This document shows, piece after piece, positions 15,230 to 24,206 of a stretch of 30,618 bases of DNA. Below the pieces are notes generated by a model. It was not told the origin of the DNA, ran no database searches, and saw nothing but the letters and a program-made list of their open reading frames with translations. This DNA is from Candidatus Tectimicrobiota bacterium (GTDB lineage Bacteria > UBA8248 > JACPRG01): contig JACPRG010000006.1 in the NCBI GenBank assembly GCA_016190025.1, positions 1-30,618 of the forward strand. The letters are read 5' to 3'. Each line of letters opens with the position of its first letter. Position 1 is the stretch's first letter. The translations under genes were made by a program, and so were the position numbers.

Positions 15230-16707
15230 ACCCCAGCGACCCGCGCGAGAACCTGGCGGCGCCTTTCGCCCGCACGTCCCCCCAGGGGGCCAAGCCTTTG
15301 GGCTCTCTCAAGGTGCTCCTGGTGGACGACGACGCCAACATCCTCCACACCCTGGGCATGCGGCTGCGGGCGCAAGGGGCGGAGGTGGAAACCGCGAAAG
15401 ACGGAGTGGAGGGTGTGGAGAAGACCCCCGTCTTCCGGCCCGACGTCGTCCTGCTGGACCTCAAGATGCCCCGGATGGATGGCATCACTGCCCTGCGGGA
15501 GATCCGCAAGCTGGACCTGCCCTGCCAGGTGGTGGTCCTGACGGCCCACGGGACCACGGCCAACGCCGTGGAGGCCATGAAGGAAGGGGCGGTCGACTTT
15601 CTCGAAAAGCCCCTGGACCCGGACCAGCTCTCCCTGTTGTTTCAGAAGGTCGCAGCGCGGCGTCCCGCCCGCGGCGGCGCAGAGCGCGGCGCGGACGGGA
15701 CACGGGCGGACGCCCTGCTGCCCGGGGACTCCCGGCTCGAGGCCGAGGTCCAGTTCATCGGCGAGGCCCCGGGCGTCCGCCGCGTCCGGGAGCTTTTGCT
15801 GCGGGCCGCGCCCACCGAGGCCCCCATCCTCCTGGCGGGAGAGAGCGGCGTCGGCAAGGAGGTGGTGGCGCGGACCATTCACGCCCTGAGCCTCCGCCGG
15901 GACGGCCCCTTCGTCGCCATCAACTGCTCGGCCATCCCGGAGAACCTGTTCGAGAGCGAGGTCTTCGGCCACGAGCGGGGGGCCTTCACGGGCGCCGCCG
16001 CCCGCAGGGCGGGGGCGTTCGAGCTGGCCCACGGGGGGACGCTTTTCCTGGACGAGGTGGCCGAGATGCCGCCCGACCTGCAGGTGAAGTTCCTGCGGGT
16101 TCTGGAGACGCAGCGGTTCCGCCTCGTCGGCGGCCGGGAGGAGATGGAGGTGGACGTCCGCATCGTGGCGGCCACCAACCGGGACCTGCAGCAGTCCATC
16201 GAAGAGGGCAGGCTGCGCAAGGACCTCTTCTACCGGCTGAACGTCTTCACCCTGTTTCTTCCGCCCCTGCGGGAGCAAATGGAGGACCTGCACCGGCTCG
16301 CCGAGCACTTCCTGAGCCTCTTCAACGCCCGCTACGGAAAGGGGATCCGCGGATTTTCCGGGGAGAGCTGGGAGCGCGTGCGGCGGTACAACTGGCCCGG
16401 AAACGTGCGCGAGCTCCGCAACGCCGTGGAGCGGGCCGTCATCCTGTGCCCGGGGGAGGAGATCCAGGTCGAGCACCTGCCCGAAAGCCTGCTGGAACCC
16501 GGCGGGGAGTCCGAGGCGCGCGGGCAGATGGTCTCCGTCCCCCTGGGGCCGCTCTCGGAGGTGGAGGAGCGCCTCATCGCCAAGGCCCTGGCCGAAACGC
16601 AGGGCAAAAAGCCCGAGGCCGCCCGGCTGCTCGGGATCAGCTTGAAAACGTTCTATAATAAGCTTAAAAAAATGAAGGCGACGCCGGAGGAGCCGGAGGG
16701 CCCGTGA
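15226..16707 (+). CDS. NtrC-family sigma-54 response regulator, GlrR/QseF-like
   Basis: A 493-residue cytoplasmic activator. The receiver domain (28-142) has acidic pocket D34-D36, phospho-acceptor D78 in LLDLKMPRMDG, T106 and K128. An Ala/Gly-rich linker leads to the AAA+ domain (173-405) with Walker A GESGVGK (205-211), the sigma-54 contact loop GAFTGA (252-257), Walker B GGTLFLDE (270-277) and NWPGNVREL (389-397). A Fis-type helix-turn-helix ends the protein (463-483). All parts needed for sigma-54 activation are intact. GTG 15226 overlaps the lipoprotein stop. Two sigma-54 promoters elsewhere in the window (5581, 24834) are candidate targets. The likely partner kinase, at 26084, is not adjacent. 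Confidence 0.93.
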   Translation: MNPSDPRENLAAPFARTSPQGAKPLGSLKVLLVDDDANILHTLGMRLRAQGAEVETAKDGVEGVEKTPVFRPDVVLLDLKMPRMDGITALREIRKLDLPCQVVVLTAHGTTANAVEAMKEGAVDFLEKPLDPDQLSLLFQKVAARRPARGGAERGADGTRADALLPGDSRLEAEVQFIGEAPGVRRVRELLLRAAPTEAPILLAGESGVGKEVVARTIHALSLRRDGPFVAINCSAIPENLFESEVFGHERGAFTGAAARRAGAFELAHGGTLFLDEVAEMPPDLQVKFLRVLETQRFRLVGGREEMEVDVRIVAATNRDLQQSIEEGRLRKDLFYRLNVFTLFLPPLREQMEDLHRLAEHFLSLFNARYGKGIRGFSGESWERVRRYNWPGNVRELRNAVERAVILCPGEEIQVEHLPESLLEPGGESEARGQMVSVPLGPLSEVEERLIAKALAETQGKKPEAARLLGISLKTFYNKLKKMKATPEEPEGP

Positions 16708-16776
16708 GGAGTTCGCCTCTGCGGACCCCGGGCCGCTTCCTTCCCTGGGCGGGGCCGGCGCCCGAAGGCGAAAACA

Positions 16777-16808
16777 CCTTCCCGAAACCCTCCGCGCGAG
16801 CGGGAAGG
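16777..16808 (+). promoter_or_regulatory. Inverted repeat next to and overlapping a ribosome-binding site
   Basis: CCTTCCCG (16777-16784) pairs perfectly with CGGGAAGG (16801-16808); the right arm runs into the GGAGGAG ribosome-binding site of the gene at 16823. It lies in the 115-base spacer after the response regulator and could modulate translation or act as a partial terminator. Confidence 0.3.
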
Positions 16809-16822
16809 GAGGAGAGCGCTTC

Positions 16823-17317
16823 ATGCCTTTGACGGACACCGACCGAGGTCTGGTCTCGGACTTTCTGGCGAGCGTGGCCGCCTCCTTTGCGGACGACGAG
16901 CGGTTCTCCGACGTGTCTCCCAGGGACCCCGGCGGCGCCGCCGAGCCTGAGGACCCGCAGGTCTGGCTGACCATCTGGGACAAGACGTGGATCCGCCTCA
17001 AGCCCCATCCGGACAAGGAGACCCTCCTCGTCGCCCTGGCCACGCGCAACCGGAACGTGAGCGAGGCCATCGAGGGCAACGCCCTCCACCTGGGGGACAC
17101 GTTCGGGGATCTCCTCGAGGACGGCCTGGAGGACGCGGGCGAGGAAGACATCTACGACGTGGACCACTACCACGACCGCGGCGTCTTCTACTTCGAGTCG
17201 GAGCTTCCGCTGGAGGGAGGCTGGGCCAGCCTGGAATCGGAGGAGGTCAAGGACAAGGCCCGCAAGCTGGCGCTGGGCTACCTCCTCGGCTTCGGCCGGT
17301 TCTACATGAAGGGGTAG
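16823..17317 (+). CDS. Acidic hypothetical protein, 164 residues
   Basis: I do not recognise this family. The protein is soluble and strongly acidic, with no signal peptide or transmembrane helix. Notable stretches are VWLTIWDKTWIRLKPHP, an LEDGLEDAGEEDIYDVDHYHD region that could bind metal, and a C-terminal LALGYLLGFGRFYMKG. The mixed strand and helix pattern suggests a compact alpha/beta fold. ATG 16823 is supported by GGAGGAG about 9 bases before it. It lies 115 bases downstream of the sigma-54 regulator on the same strand, perhaps in its operon, and converges on the cupin gene. Codon use matches its neighbours, so it is very likely a real gene. Confidence 0.65.
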   Translation: MPLTDTDRGLVSDFLASVAASFADDERFSDVSPRDPGGAAEPEDPQVWLTIWDKTWIRLKPHPDKETLLVALATRNRNVSEAIEGNALHLGDTFGDLLEDGLEDAGEEDIYDVDHYHDRGVFYFESELPLEGGWASLESEEVKDKARKLALGYLLGFGRFYMKG

Positions 17318-17395
17318 GCGGGGCGCGACGGGTGCGCCGAACCCGGGTCCGTTCCAGCCGAAAGCCGATTGAATTCCGGAAGCCCGCCCCGGGGG

Positions 17396-17407
17396 GTCCC
17401 GCGGGAC
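17396..17407. terminator. Perfect GC palindrome between convergent genes
   Basis: GTCCCGCGGGAC is a 12-bp perfect palindrome in the 110-base gap between the acidic protein (plus) and the cupin gene (minus). Without a loop or T-run it is a weak terminator candidate. Confidence 0.2.
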
Positions 17408-17427
17408 AGGGAAAAGGGCCGCCCTTG

Positions 17428-17943
17428 TCACGGGGTCAGGCGGGCGATGCGGTCCGCGAACGCCGGATAGACCCGGATCAAATCGTCCCGCTTTCCCGCC
17501 TCGTAGTCCGCGTACTCGAACCCCGGCGAGACGGTCGCGCCCATCAGGCAGAACCTGCCTCCCGGACGCAGCCGGGAGCCCTGCCACACCCCCTTCGGGA
17601 CAATGATCTGCGGCCGCATCCCGCCCGGGATGTCGTCCCCCAGCGTCAGGACCCGGCCCGAGCCGTCCGGCCACAACTGGAGCATCTCGACCGGATCGCC
17701 CAGGTAGAAGTGGAAGACCTCGTCCGACTCCAGGCGGTGCAGGGCCGAGAAGGCGTCCGGCGTCAGCAGGTAGTAGATGCACGTCCCGAAGGACCGCCCG
17801 CCCCGGTAGCGGTCCGGAAGCGCCTCCGCCGGGACCCATTCTTCCGAGCGGTGCGTCTCGGCGAAAAACCCGCCTTCTTCGGGGTGGAGCTTCAGGTTCA
17901 ACGCGGCAATGATCTCCTCTGCGATGATTTTCCGGTTGGCCAT
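17428..17943 (-). CDS. Cupin_5 (DUF985) family protein
   Basis: A 171-residue single-domain cupin of the DUF985/cupin_5 family, a small beta-barrel usually of unknown substrate. Recognisable parts are LHPEEGGFFAET (19-30), GTCIYYLLTPDAFSALHRL (53-71), DEVFHFYLGDPVEML (74-88) with the His that would line the pocket, and VPKGVWQGSRL (115-125). The start at 17943 fits the usual family N-terminus; the ribosome-binding site is weak. It is last in a minus-strand series after the propeller gene, 122 bases away. That gap contains an AAGCCG/CGGCTT repeat (18032-18057) without a proper T-run. A role in the efflux operon is not evident. Confidence 0.85.
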   Translation of the reverse strand: MANRKIIAEEIIAALNLKLHPEEGGFFAETHRSEEWVPAEALPDRYRGGRSFGTCIYYLLTPDAFSALHRLESDEVFHFYLGDPVEMLQLWPDGSGRVLTLGDDIPGGMRPQIIVPKGVWQGSRLRPGGRFCLMGATVSPGFEYADYEAGKRDDLIRVYPAFADRIARLTP

Positions 17944-18065
17944 CAGACGCCTTTTGAGGGTCCGCCGTTTCGGGCAGAGCGGTTCTGAAGAAGGGGATGC
18001 CGTGCGGGGAGAGAGAGCGCCCGATTTTTTCAAGCCGTGAAGGGGAGGGTGCGGCTTCCCGGCGC

Positions 18066-19061
18066 TCAGCGCGTCTTGAACAGGACCAGGTGGTCCGTCC
18101 CGGACTCCGGCGCCCAGACCTCCCCCGGCCGCCCCAGGATCTGCCGGACGTTGGCCCCCGTCCGGGGGCTGGGGAAGGCGCGGAAGGTCTCCGTCTCGGG
18201 ATCGAAGCGGACGACGGCGTTCGCGGCGAAGTCGCTCAGCCAGACCTTGTCCTGGTCGTCCACGTAGACGGCGTACGTCCGGGGACGCTCGCCCGGCAGC
18301 CGCCACGTCCGCCACGTTCGGTCCGCCGGGTCGAATCGGCTGACGTTGCCCGAGTTCCACTCGCTCACCCAGATGCGGCCCTTGGAATCCGACCAGACGC
18401 GGCGCGCCCCCTGTTTGGGCGTCGGCGGCTCGATGACCTCCGCCGCCCCGGTCGCCGCGTGGACCCGCGCGATGAAGCTCCCGGCAAGGGAGGCGAAATA
18501 GACGCCGCCCTGCGGCGTTCCCGTGATGCCGTAGGGTCCCCGCCCGCGCGGCGCGTCGTACACCTGAACCGCGCCGGACTTGGGATCGAGACTCCCGTAA
18601 ATCCCGCTCTGGCCCGTGAACCAGAGGACGCCCCGGCCGTCGAAGGCGGCCGTGTTGAGGTTCGCGTAGCCGCGCGGCTCCGGCAGCGGAAAGCGCGTCA
18701 CGGCGAAGGTCTTGGGATCGACCCGGACGATGGCGTTGAGCCCCCCGTCCGTGATCCAAGGCGCCCCGTCCGGGCCGACGATGACGCCGTGGGGCGAGGA
18801 GCCCGCGCCGAGCGGGATGTGTTTCGCCCCGCCCGTCTTCGGGTCAAGCCGGCCGAGGGCGCCCTGATACTGCGCCGTGTACCACACGGGGCCGTCCGGC
18901 GCGGGCGCCACGTCGTGAGGGCGGGCGCCCGGGGGCAGGGGGAACGCCCGGATCGCGACGTCAGCGCGGGCCTCGGCGAAGGCCCACAAGGCCAGCGCCG
19001 CGAGCGCGCAAAGCCCCGCCGCCCCGGCGGGCTTGAAACGGACAAGCTGCTTCCTCCGCAC
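18066..19061 (-). CDS. Secreted Vgb-like seven-repeat beta-propeller protein
   Basis: 331 residues: a signal peptide (about 1-34) followed by seven repeats with a W-x-[ST] strand core and an [IVL]-x-R/S-[LVF]-D-P turn, such as VWYTAQYQGALGRLDP and VWLSDFAANAVVRFDP. This is the virginiamycin B lyase / streptogramin lyase-like propeller, periplasmic or surface-exposed. The start is GTG 19061, chosen because GGAGAGG lies 6 bases upstream; an in-frame start farther up would overlap the pump gene. Most members of this fold are not antibiotic lyases, and I cannot assign the lyase active site with confidence, so a ligand-binding or unknown enzymatic role is more honest. It follows the RND pump gene by 70 bases on the same strand. 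Confidence 0.8.
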   Translation of the reverse strand: MRRKQLVRFKPAGAAGLCALAALALWAFAEARADVAIRAFPLPPGARPHDVAPAPDGPVWYTAQYQGALGRLDPKTGGAKHIPLGAGSSPHGVIVGPDGAPWITDGGLNAIVRVDPKTFAVTRFPLPEPRGYANLNTAAFDGRGVLWFTGQSGIYGSLDPKSGAVQVYDAPRGRGPYGITGTPQGGVYFASLAGSFIARVHAATGAAEVIEPPTPKQGARRVWSDSKGRIWVSEWNSGNVSRFDPADRTWRTWRLPGERPRTYAVYVDDQDKVWLSDFAANAVVRFDPETETFRAFPSPRTGANVRQILGRPGEVWAPESGTDHLVLFKTR

Positions 19062-19131
19062 GCGGAACCTCTCCACAGGAAGTGGGTCTCCCGGCGTCCC
19101 CAAGTCCGAGCAAGGGGGGCCGGTGTCCGGC

Positions 19132-22100
19132 TCAGGTCTTCTCTTGGTCGCGCTCTTCCGCCGCGAGCGGGGCGGGGGCCGGCTGGCCGTTCTCATCCGC
19201 GCCCGCCGCAGGCGAGACGTGCGCCCGGGCCATCGTCCGGCGCTCGGACTCCGGGGCCTTCGCCCCGAACACCAGGCGGCGGAGGGACGTGACGGCGTCG
19301 TCCACCACGGTGTACAGGGTGGGGGTGAGGATCAGCGTGATGAAGGTCGCGAACCCCAGGCCGACGGCCACGACGATCCCGAGCGGCCGCATCATCTCCG
19401 AGCCCTCTCCCATCCCGACGGCGAGGGGCGCGAGGCCGATGATGGTCGTGAAGGAGGTCATGAAGATGGGCCGAAGGCGCAGCGTGCAGGCCTGGACGAC
19501 CGCCTCCGCCCTGGGGACGCCGTGGTCCCGCCGCCGCTGGACGATGTATTCCACGATGAGAATGGCGTTGTTGACCACGATTCCCACCAGCAGGATGACC
19601 CCCAGCAGGACGGTCGCTCCGACGGGGGTGCCCGTGAAGTAAAGCCCGAGGATGCCCCCCATCAGGGCCAGCGGAACGGTCATGATGATCACCAGCGGGT
19701 TGGACAGGGACTCGTACTGGACCGCCATCACCACGAAGACCAGGAAGATGGCCAGGGCGGTCAGGAGGACCAGCGACCGGTTGGTTTCCTTGAGGCTCTC
19801 CTCCTCGCCCCCCGGAACGAAGGCGTATCCCGGGGGGAAGCTGATCCCCTGGGCGGCTTGCTGGATGTCTCTGGCCACTTCGCCGAGGGGCCGCCCCTGG
19901 ACGTCAGCCACGATCTCCAGCATGCGCGCCTGGTCCTCCCGGGTGATGGCCGACGGACCCATCCCGGACCGGACCCTCGCCACGTGACGCAGCGGGATGA
20001 TCTCCCCGCCCCTGGGGAACAGGCTCACGTTTTCCAGGTCGGCCTGGGAACGGACGGAGGCGTCGGCGAAACGGACCCGCACGTCCACCTGCCGGTCCCC
20101 GCGGGTGAGGCGGGTGGCGATCACGCCGTCCACGGCGGAGCGCAGGGTGTTGCCCACCTCCGTCACGGTGAGCCCGAACTGGGCGGCCCGCTCGCGGTCC
20201 ACGTGGACGCGGAACTCGGGGTCTCTGTCGTCCAGGTTGCGGTCGATGTTCACGAGGCCGGGGATGCGGCGCAAGCGCCGGAGCAATTCCTGGCCGACCT
20301 CCTCCAGGACCGTGAGGTCTTCTCCGCGGACCTGGACGCTGATGTCCCGCCTGTGAGTCGTGTTGGAAAAGTGGAGGCCGCGGACCGAGGACTTCTGGAC
20401 GAACATCCGGATGTCCGGGGCGCGCGCCGTGTTCAGCCGCTGGTTCAACTGCTGGACGAACGCCAGCGTCTTGATCCTCGGGTCCACGTCGATATCGACG
20501 CTTCCCATGGTCGGGTCTTCGCGCACCCCCCTGCCGAAAAGACGGCCCCCGGCCACGAGGAAGGTGGATTCAGTCCCCGGCGCCTCCAGGATGAGGCGGT
20601 TCAACCGCCGGACGTATTCGATGTTTTCGGTGAGGGCCCGCCCGGGTGGAAACCGCGCTGTCACGCTGGCCCGGTGGTCGTCCACGGCGGGCAGGAGTTC
20701 GGACCCGAGCCGCATGTAAAGAGGCAGGACCGCCAAGAGAGAAGCCAGAATCACGCCCAGAACGAGGTACCTCGCCCGCAGAACCCTCCCGAGGAACCGG
20801 CCGTAAAAGCGGGTGAAGCCTTCCACCAGCCGCTGGAAGGCCCGGATGAAGAAGAGCCGGCCGACCCCGCTGGTCCGGGGAATGGTGAGAAGCTTCGCCG
20901 AGAAGGTCGCCACGAGGGTCAAGCCCACCAGGAGGGAGATGACCATGGCGAAGGAGATCGTCAGGATCATCTCCTTGAACAGCAGTCCGGAAATCCCGCT
21001 GATGAAGAGAAACGGCACGATGGCCGCCAGGTTGGTGCCCATCGAGGCCCACAGGGCCGATTCCACCTCCCGGCTCGCATCCAGGGCGGCCTCCGTCGCA
21101 TCCTTTTTCTGTTCGGCCCTCCTGCTGATGTGACGGGAGATGTTCTCCAGCATGACGGTGCTGTTGTCCACCAGCATCCCCACGCCGATGGCCAGGGCGC
21201 CCAGGCTGAAGATGTTCAGCGTGAGGCCGAAGAGTTTCATCAGAAAGAACGTCACGACGAGGGCGATCGGGATGGAGAGGCCGATGATGAAGGTCTGGCG
21301 CAGGCTTCCCAGGAAGAGAAGGACGACGAGGGCGGCGAGCCCGCCGCCGATGGCGATGGCGGAGGAGACGGACTGGATGGAGTTCTTGATGAACCAGGAC
21401 TGGTCCTGCATCACCTTGAGGTCGGTGTCGGGCGGGAAAAGGCCCGCCTGGCGGATGGCGTCGACGCGCTTGTGGACGTTGTCCGAGACCTCCACGGTGT
21501 TGGCGTCCGGCTGTTTGAGGACCACGACCTTGATGGCCTCGTCCTGATTCACCCAGGCGAAGATCCGCTGGCGCTCCCCGCCGTCCACCACCCGGGCGAA
21601 GTCCTTCAGGTAGATCTTCCGGCCCTGGGTGTTTTGGAAGATGACCTTTTCCAGGTCGGCCGGCTGGACGAACCGGCCGACCGTCCGGGTCATGAATTCC
21701 TCCCCCCGTCCGATGATCCGGCCGCCGCCGACCTCCTTGTTCTCCTGGTCGAGGCGGCGGATCACGTCGTTGACGGTGAGGCCCAGCTGCTGAAGGCGCG
21801 GAAAGTCCACCACCACCTGCACTTCTTCCTTCTGGCCGCCCAGCACCTCCGCCGAGGCGACCCCCGGGACCATCATCAAGCTGCGCACCAGCGTCTCGTC
21901 GGCCCACGTCCGAAGGGCCGTGCCCGTCAGTGTCTTCGAAGACAGGGAGAATTCCAGAATGGGGAGCTGGGACGGGTCCGCCTTCCAGACGCGCGGCGGG
22001 TCCAGGTCAACCGGGAGGTTCCGCCGGGCCAGGTTCACCTTGGTGATGGTGTCCTGGAGGACCAGGTCGATGTCCCGGCCGTACTCGAAGAAAAGCCAGA

Positions 22101-22371
22101 CGAAGCTCTGGCCCTCGGTCGTGGAGGAGTAAATCTTGCGGATGCCGTCCGTGGTGGCCAGCTCCCGTTCCAGGACCTTGGTCACTTCTTCCTCGATGAC
22201 GTTCGGGTTCACGCCCGGATAGTTGGCGATGACGGCGACGCGCGGATAGATGATGCGCGGCAGAAAATCCACAGGCAGGTTGAATATGGACACCACCCCC
22301 AGGACGACGAGACACAGGGTGATCATCATCGTCCCGATGGGTCTTCGGATGCTGAGGCGGCCGAGCGACAA
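19132..22371 (-). CDS. RND efflux transporter, inner-membrane pump (AcrB/HAE type)
   Basis: A 1079-residue inner-membrane proton-driven exporter. It shows the duplicated RND plan: TM1 (about 10-30), a large periplasmic porter loop starting LPVDFLPRIIYPRV, a TM2-6 block, a second porter loop, and TM8-12. In TM4 the proton-relay pair reads LVDNS, with one Asp followed by Asn, and TM10 reads VVNNAIL, lacking the AcrB Lys; this is a known variant in many non-enterobacterial pumps. The start is TTG 22371 with a purine-rich GAAGGGGG upstream. The adaptor gene ends 24 bases before it. No outer-membrane TolC-like gene is in the window, so the channel must come from elsewhere. Confidence 0.95.
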   Translation of the reverse strand: MSLGRLSIRRPIGTMMITLCLVVLGVVSIFNLPVDFLPRIIYPRVAVIANYPGVNPNVIEEEVTKVLERELATTDGIRKIYSSTTEGQSFVWLFFEYGRDIDLVLQDTITKVNLARRNLPVDLDPPRVWKADPSQLPILEFSLSSKTLTGTALRTWADETLVRSLMMVPGVASAEVLGGQKEEVQVVVDFPRLQQLGLTVNDVIRRLDQENKEVGGGRIIGRGEEFMTRTVGRFVQPADLEKVIFQNTQGRKIYLKDFARVVDGGERQRIFAWVNQDEAIKVVVLKQPDANTVEVSDNVHKRVDAIRQAGLFPPDTDLKVMQDQSWFIKNSIQSVSSAIAIGGGLAALVVLLFLGSLRQTFIIGLSIPIALVVTFFLMKLFGLTLNIFSLGALAIGVGMLVDNSTVMLENISRHISRRAEQKKDATEAALDASREVESALWASMGTNLAAIVPFLFISGISGLLFKEMILTISFAMVISLLVGLTLVATFSAKLLTIPRTSGVGRLFFIRAFQRLVEGFTRFYGRFLGRVLRARYLVLGVILASLLAVLPLYMRLGSELLPAVDDHRASVTARFPPGRALTENIEYVRRLNRLILEAPGTESTFLVAGGRLFGRGVREDPTMGSVDIDVDPRIKTLAFVQQLNQRLNTARAPDIRMFVQKSSVRGLHFSNTTHRRDISVQVRGEDLTVLEEVGQELLRRLRRIPGLVNIDRNLDDRDPEFRVHVDRERAAQFGLTVTEVGNTLRSAVDGVIATRLTRGDRQVDVRVRFADASVRSQADLENVSLFPRGGEIIPLRHVARVRSGMGPSAITREDQARMLEIVADVQGRPLGEVARDIQQAAQGISFPPGYAFVPGGEEESLKETNRSLVLLTALAIFLVFVVMAVQYESLSNPLVIIMTVPLALMGGILGLYFTGTPVGATVLLGVILLVGIVVNNAILIVEYIVQRRRDHGVPRAEAVVQACTLRLRPIFMTSFTTIIGLAPLAVGMGEGSEMMRPLGIVVAVGLGFATFITLILTPTLYTVVDDAVTSLRRLVFGAKAPESERRTMARAHVSPAAGADENGQPAPAPLAAEERDQEKT

Positions 22372-22395
22372 AGTCCCCCCCCTTCTTCAGGTCTC

Positions 22396-24006
22396 TCAGG
22401 GAGCGATCCGCACCGGGCTCCCGGGCCGCAAGAAGCTCTGGCCCTTGACGACGACGCGCTCTCCGGGCGACAGCCCGGAAAGAACCTCCACCCAATCCCC
22501 CTGGCTTTCCCCGATCACGACCTTGCGGGACTCCGCAACGAGTCCTGCGCCGTCGGCCGGTCCGGCCCCCGGCCCTCGGCCCGGCTGCCGATCCGACCGG
22601 TTGTCCGCGGAGGCCTCGATGGAGGCGCCCGAAGGGGTCGGCTTTTTCGGCCGGGCCTTCCCCTGGGTCGTCGCCCCCGCGGTCGGCTTGAAATCCGCTC
22701 TGCCCCCTCCGGCCGGGGCCGTTCCGTCGCGGGAGGCGGCCCGCCCCGGGCCCTTTGAATCCGCTGAATCCGCGCGCGGAGGCGCCTGAGGGGAACCCGG
22801 CTTGGCGACGAAGACCTCGTAGCTCCCGCCCTGGACCTGCCGGACGAGGGCCGCCTTGGGAATCAGGAGGGCCTGGCGGTCCGACTGGGAAGTGAAGGTG
22901 AGGCGCGCCAGCAGGCCCGAGGGGATCTTCCCCCCGGGGTTCTCCAGCTCCACCTCGACGGTGGCCTGCCGGGAAGCAGGGTCGACGGTGGGAAAGACGC
23001 GGTCCACCCGGCCCTCAAAGGTCCGCTGCGGAAGGGCGTCGAAACGGACTTGCAGGGATTGTCCCGCCTTGATCCTCATCAGATCGAGCTCGGAGATCTG
23101 GGTCCGGATGCGCAGGCGCTCGATGCTGACCAAGGTGAGCAGGTGGGTGCCGACGCGGGCCAGGTCCCCCGGCTCGACCCTCCGCTCCGAAACGATCCCC
23201 GAGATGGGGGCCACCACCCTCGTCTCGGCAAGCCTCACCCCCAGCAGGTTGGCGTTCTCTTGGGCCCGGAGAAACTCGCTCCGGGCGGCGGCCACGTCTT
23301 CCCGGCGGGCGCCCGCCTTCATCAGGTCGAGCCTCGCCTGGGCGGCTTGCACCTTGGCCTCGTTTTCGCGGAACTTGGCCTCCATTTCCGCGACGGCCGC
23401 CGTCGCGGACTCGGCCTGAGTCTTGGCGGAGAGGTTCTGCTGGGGGCTGATGATCCCCTGCCGGTGCATCCGGGCGTAGGCGATGGCGTTGCTCTCGGTC
23501 TCGGTCTTCTTGGCCTTGGCGGACTCGAGCTCCGCCTGGGCGCGGGCGAGTGTGGACCGGGCCTCGGCCACCTGCGCGACCGTAGTCGCAATCTCCTCGG
23601 GCCGGTTGCCGGCCAGGAGCTTGTCCAGCCGGGCCTGAGCGCCCTGGGTCTCGGCCTTGGCCAGCTCGTATTGGTGCCGGTTGACGGCGTTGTCCAGCAA
23701 GACGAGAAGCTGGCCCTTTTCAATCCGGTCGCCTTCGCGCACGTTCACCTGAAGGACCTGGGCTTCGGTGCGGGCCGAGAGCTTGACTTCTGTCCGGGGG
23801 CCCGCCGTGCCGGTGGCGACAATGGTGTAAACGAGATGACCCGGCTTGGCGGGAGACACCTTCACGGCGACCGGGCCGCTTTGGGGGCGCCTTCCCCTTT
23901 GCCCGCTCTGCTGGGGGGTTTCGTTTTTGCACGAGGCGATCCCCAAGACCAAGACCAGGGCGAGGAATGACCCGAATTTCGTCAGCAGCGGTTCGCGCAA
24001 ATCCAT
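22396..24006 (-). CDS. RND efflux periplasmic adaptor (membrane fusion protein), lipoprotein with large insert
   Basis: A 536-residue periplasmic adaptor, lipid-anchored (lipobox IASC, Cys at 26). Domains in order are the first lipoyl half (VSARTEAQVLQVNVREGD region), a long alpha-helical hairpin of Ala/Glu/Lys-rich heptads (about 105-260), the second lipoyl half (RVVAPISGIVSERRVEPGD), the beta-barrel (about 295-375) and the membrane-proximal domain. That last domain is interrupted by about 87 residues rich in Pro, Gly, Ala and Ser (about 403-489), and the protein is longer than the usual 350-420. ATG 24006 is preferred to the upstream GTG because the promoter start near 24037 fits it and the signal peptide then begins MDLREPLL. 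It is first in the minus-strand efflux operon. Confidence 0.92.
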   Translation of the reverse strand: MDLREPLLTKFGSFLALVLVLGIASCKNETPQQSGQRGRRPQSGPVAVKVSPAKPGHLVYTIVATGTAGPRTEVKLSARTEAQVLQVNVREGDRIEKGQLLVLLDNAVNRHQYELAKAETQGAQARLDKLLAGNRPEEIATTVAQVAEARSTLARAQAELESAKAKKTETESNAIAYARMHRQGIISPQQNLSAKTQAESATAAVAEMEAKFRENEAKVQAAQARLDLMKAGARREDVAAARSEFLRAQENANLLGVRLAETRVVAPISGIVSERRVEPGDLARVGTHLLTLVSIERLRIRTQISELDLMRIKAGQSLQVRFDALPQRTFEGRVDRVFPTVDPASRQATVEVELENPGGKIPSGLLARLTFTSQSDRQALLIPKAALVRQVQGGSYEVFVAKPGSPQAPPRADSADSKGPGRAASRDGTAPAGGGRADFKPTAGATTQGKARPKKPTPSGASIEASADNRSDRQPGRGPGAGPADGAGLVAESRKVVIGESQGDWVEVLSGLSPGERVVVKGQSFLRPGSPVRIAP

Positions 24007-24043
24007 TCTCGTGGCTTGCCGGCAAAACACGCGGCAATGTGAG

Positions 24044-24072
24044 ATTATATCATGTCGGATATCTGCACTGAA
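24044..24072 (-). promoter_or_regulatory. Promoter of the RND efflux operon with overlapping repeat
   Basis: On the minus strand a perfect TATAAT (24049-24044) stands 17 bases from a weak -35 TTCAGT (24072-24067). The start near 24037 gives a leader of about 30 bases to ATG 24006. ATATC-N6-GATAT (24047-24062) overlaps the -10 and could be a repressor operator, though the arms are only 5 bp. Confidence 0.45.
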
Positions 24073-24206
24073 TGATCCCTGCGAGAAGGAAATCGCCGCC
24101 GGATCGACGGGACAAAAAGGGTCTCTCGGATTAGACGTTCACCGGTTCCGCCTTATTTTGCGGGACGGGGCCGCGCGGCAGGCCGCAAGGGGAGTGAAGA
24201 CCCCGT

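Noticed and set aside
19033..22758. 1241-codon plus-strand reading frame opposite the RND pump
   Set aside because: Composition is that of an antisense shadow; the minus-strand pump and adaptor account for the whole stretch.
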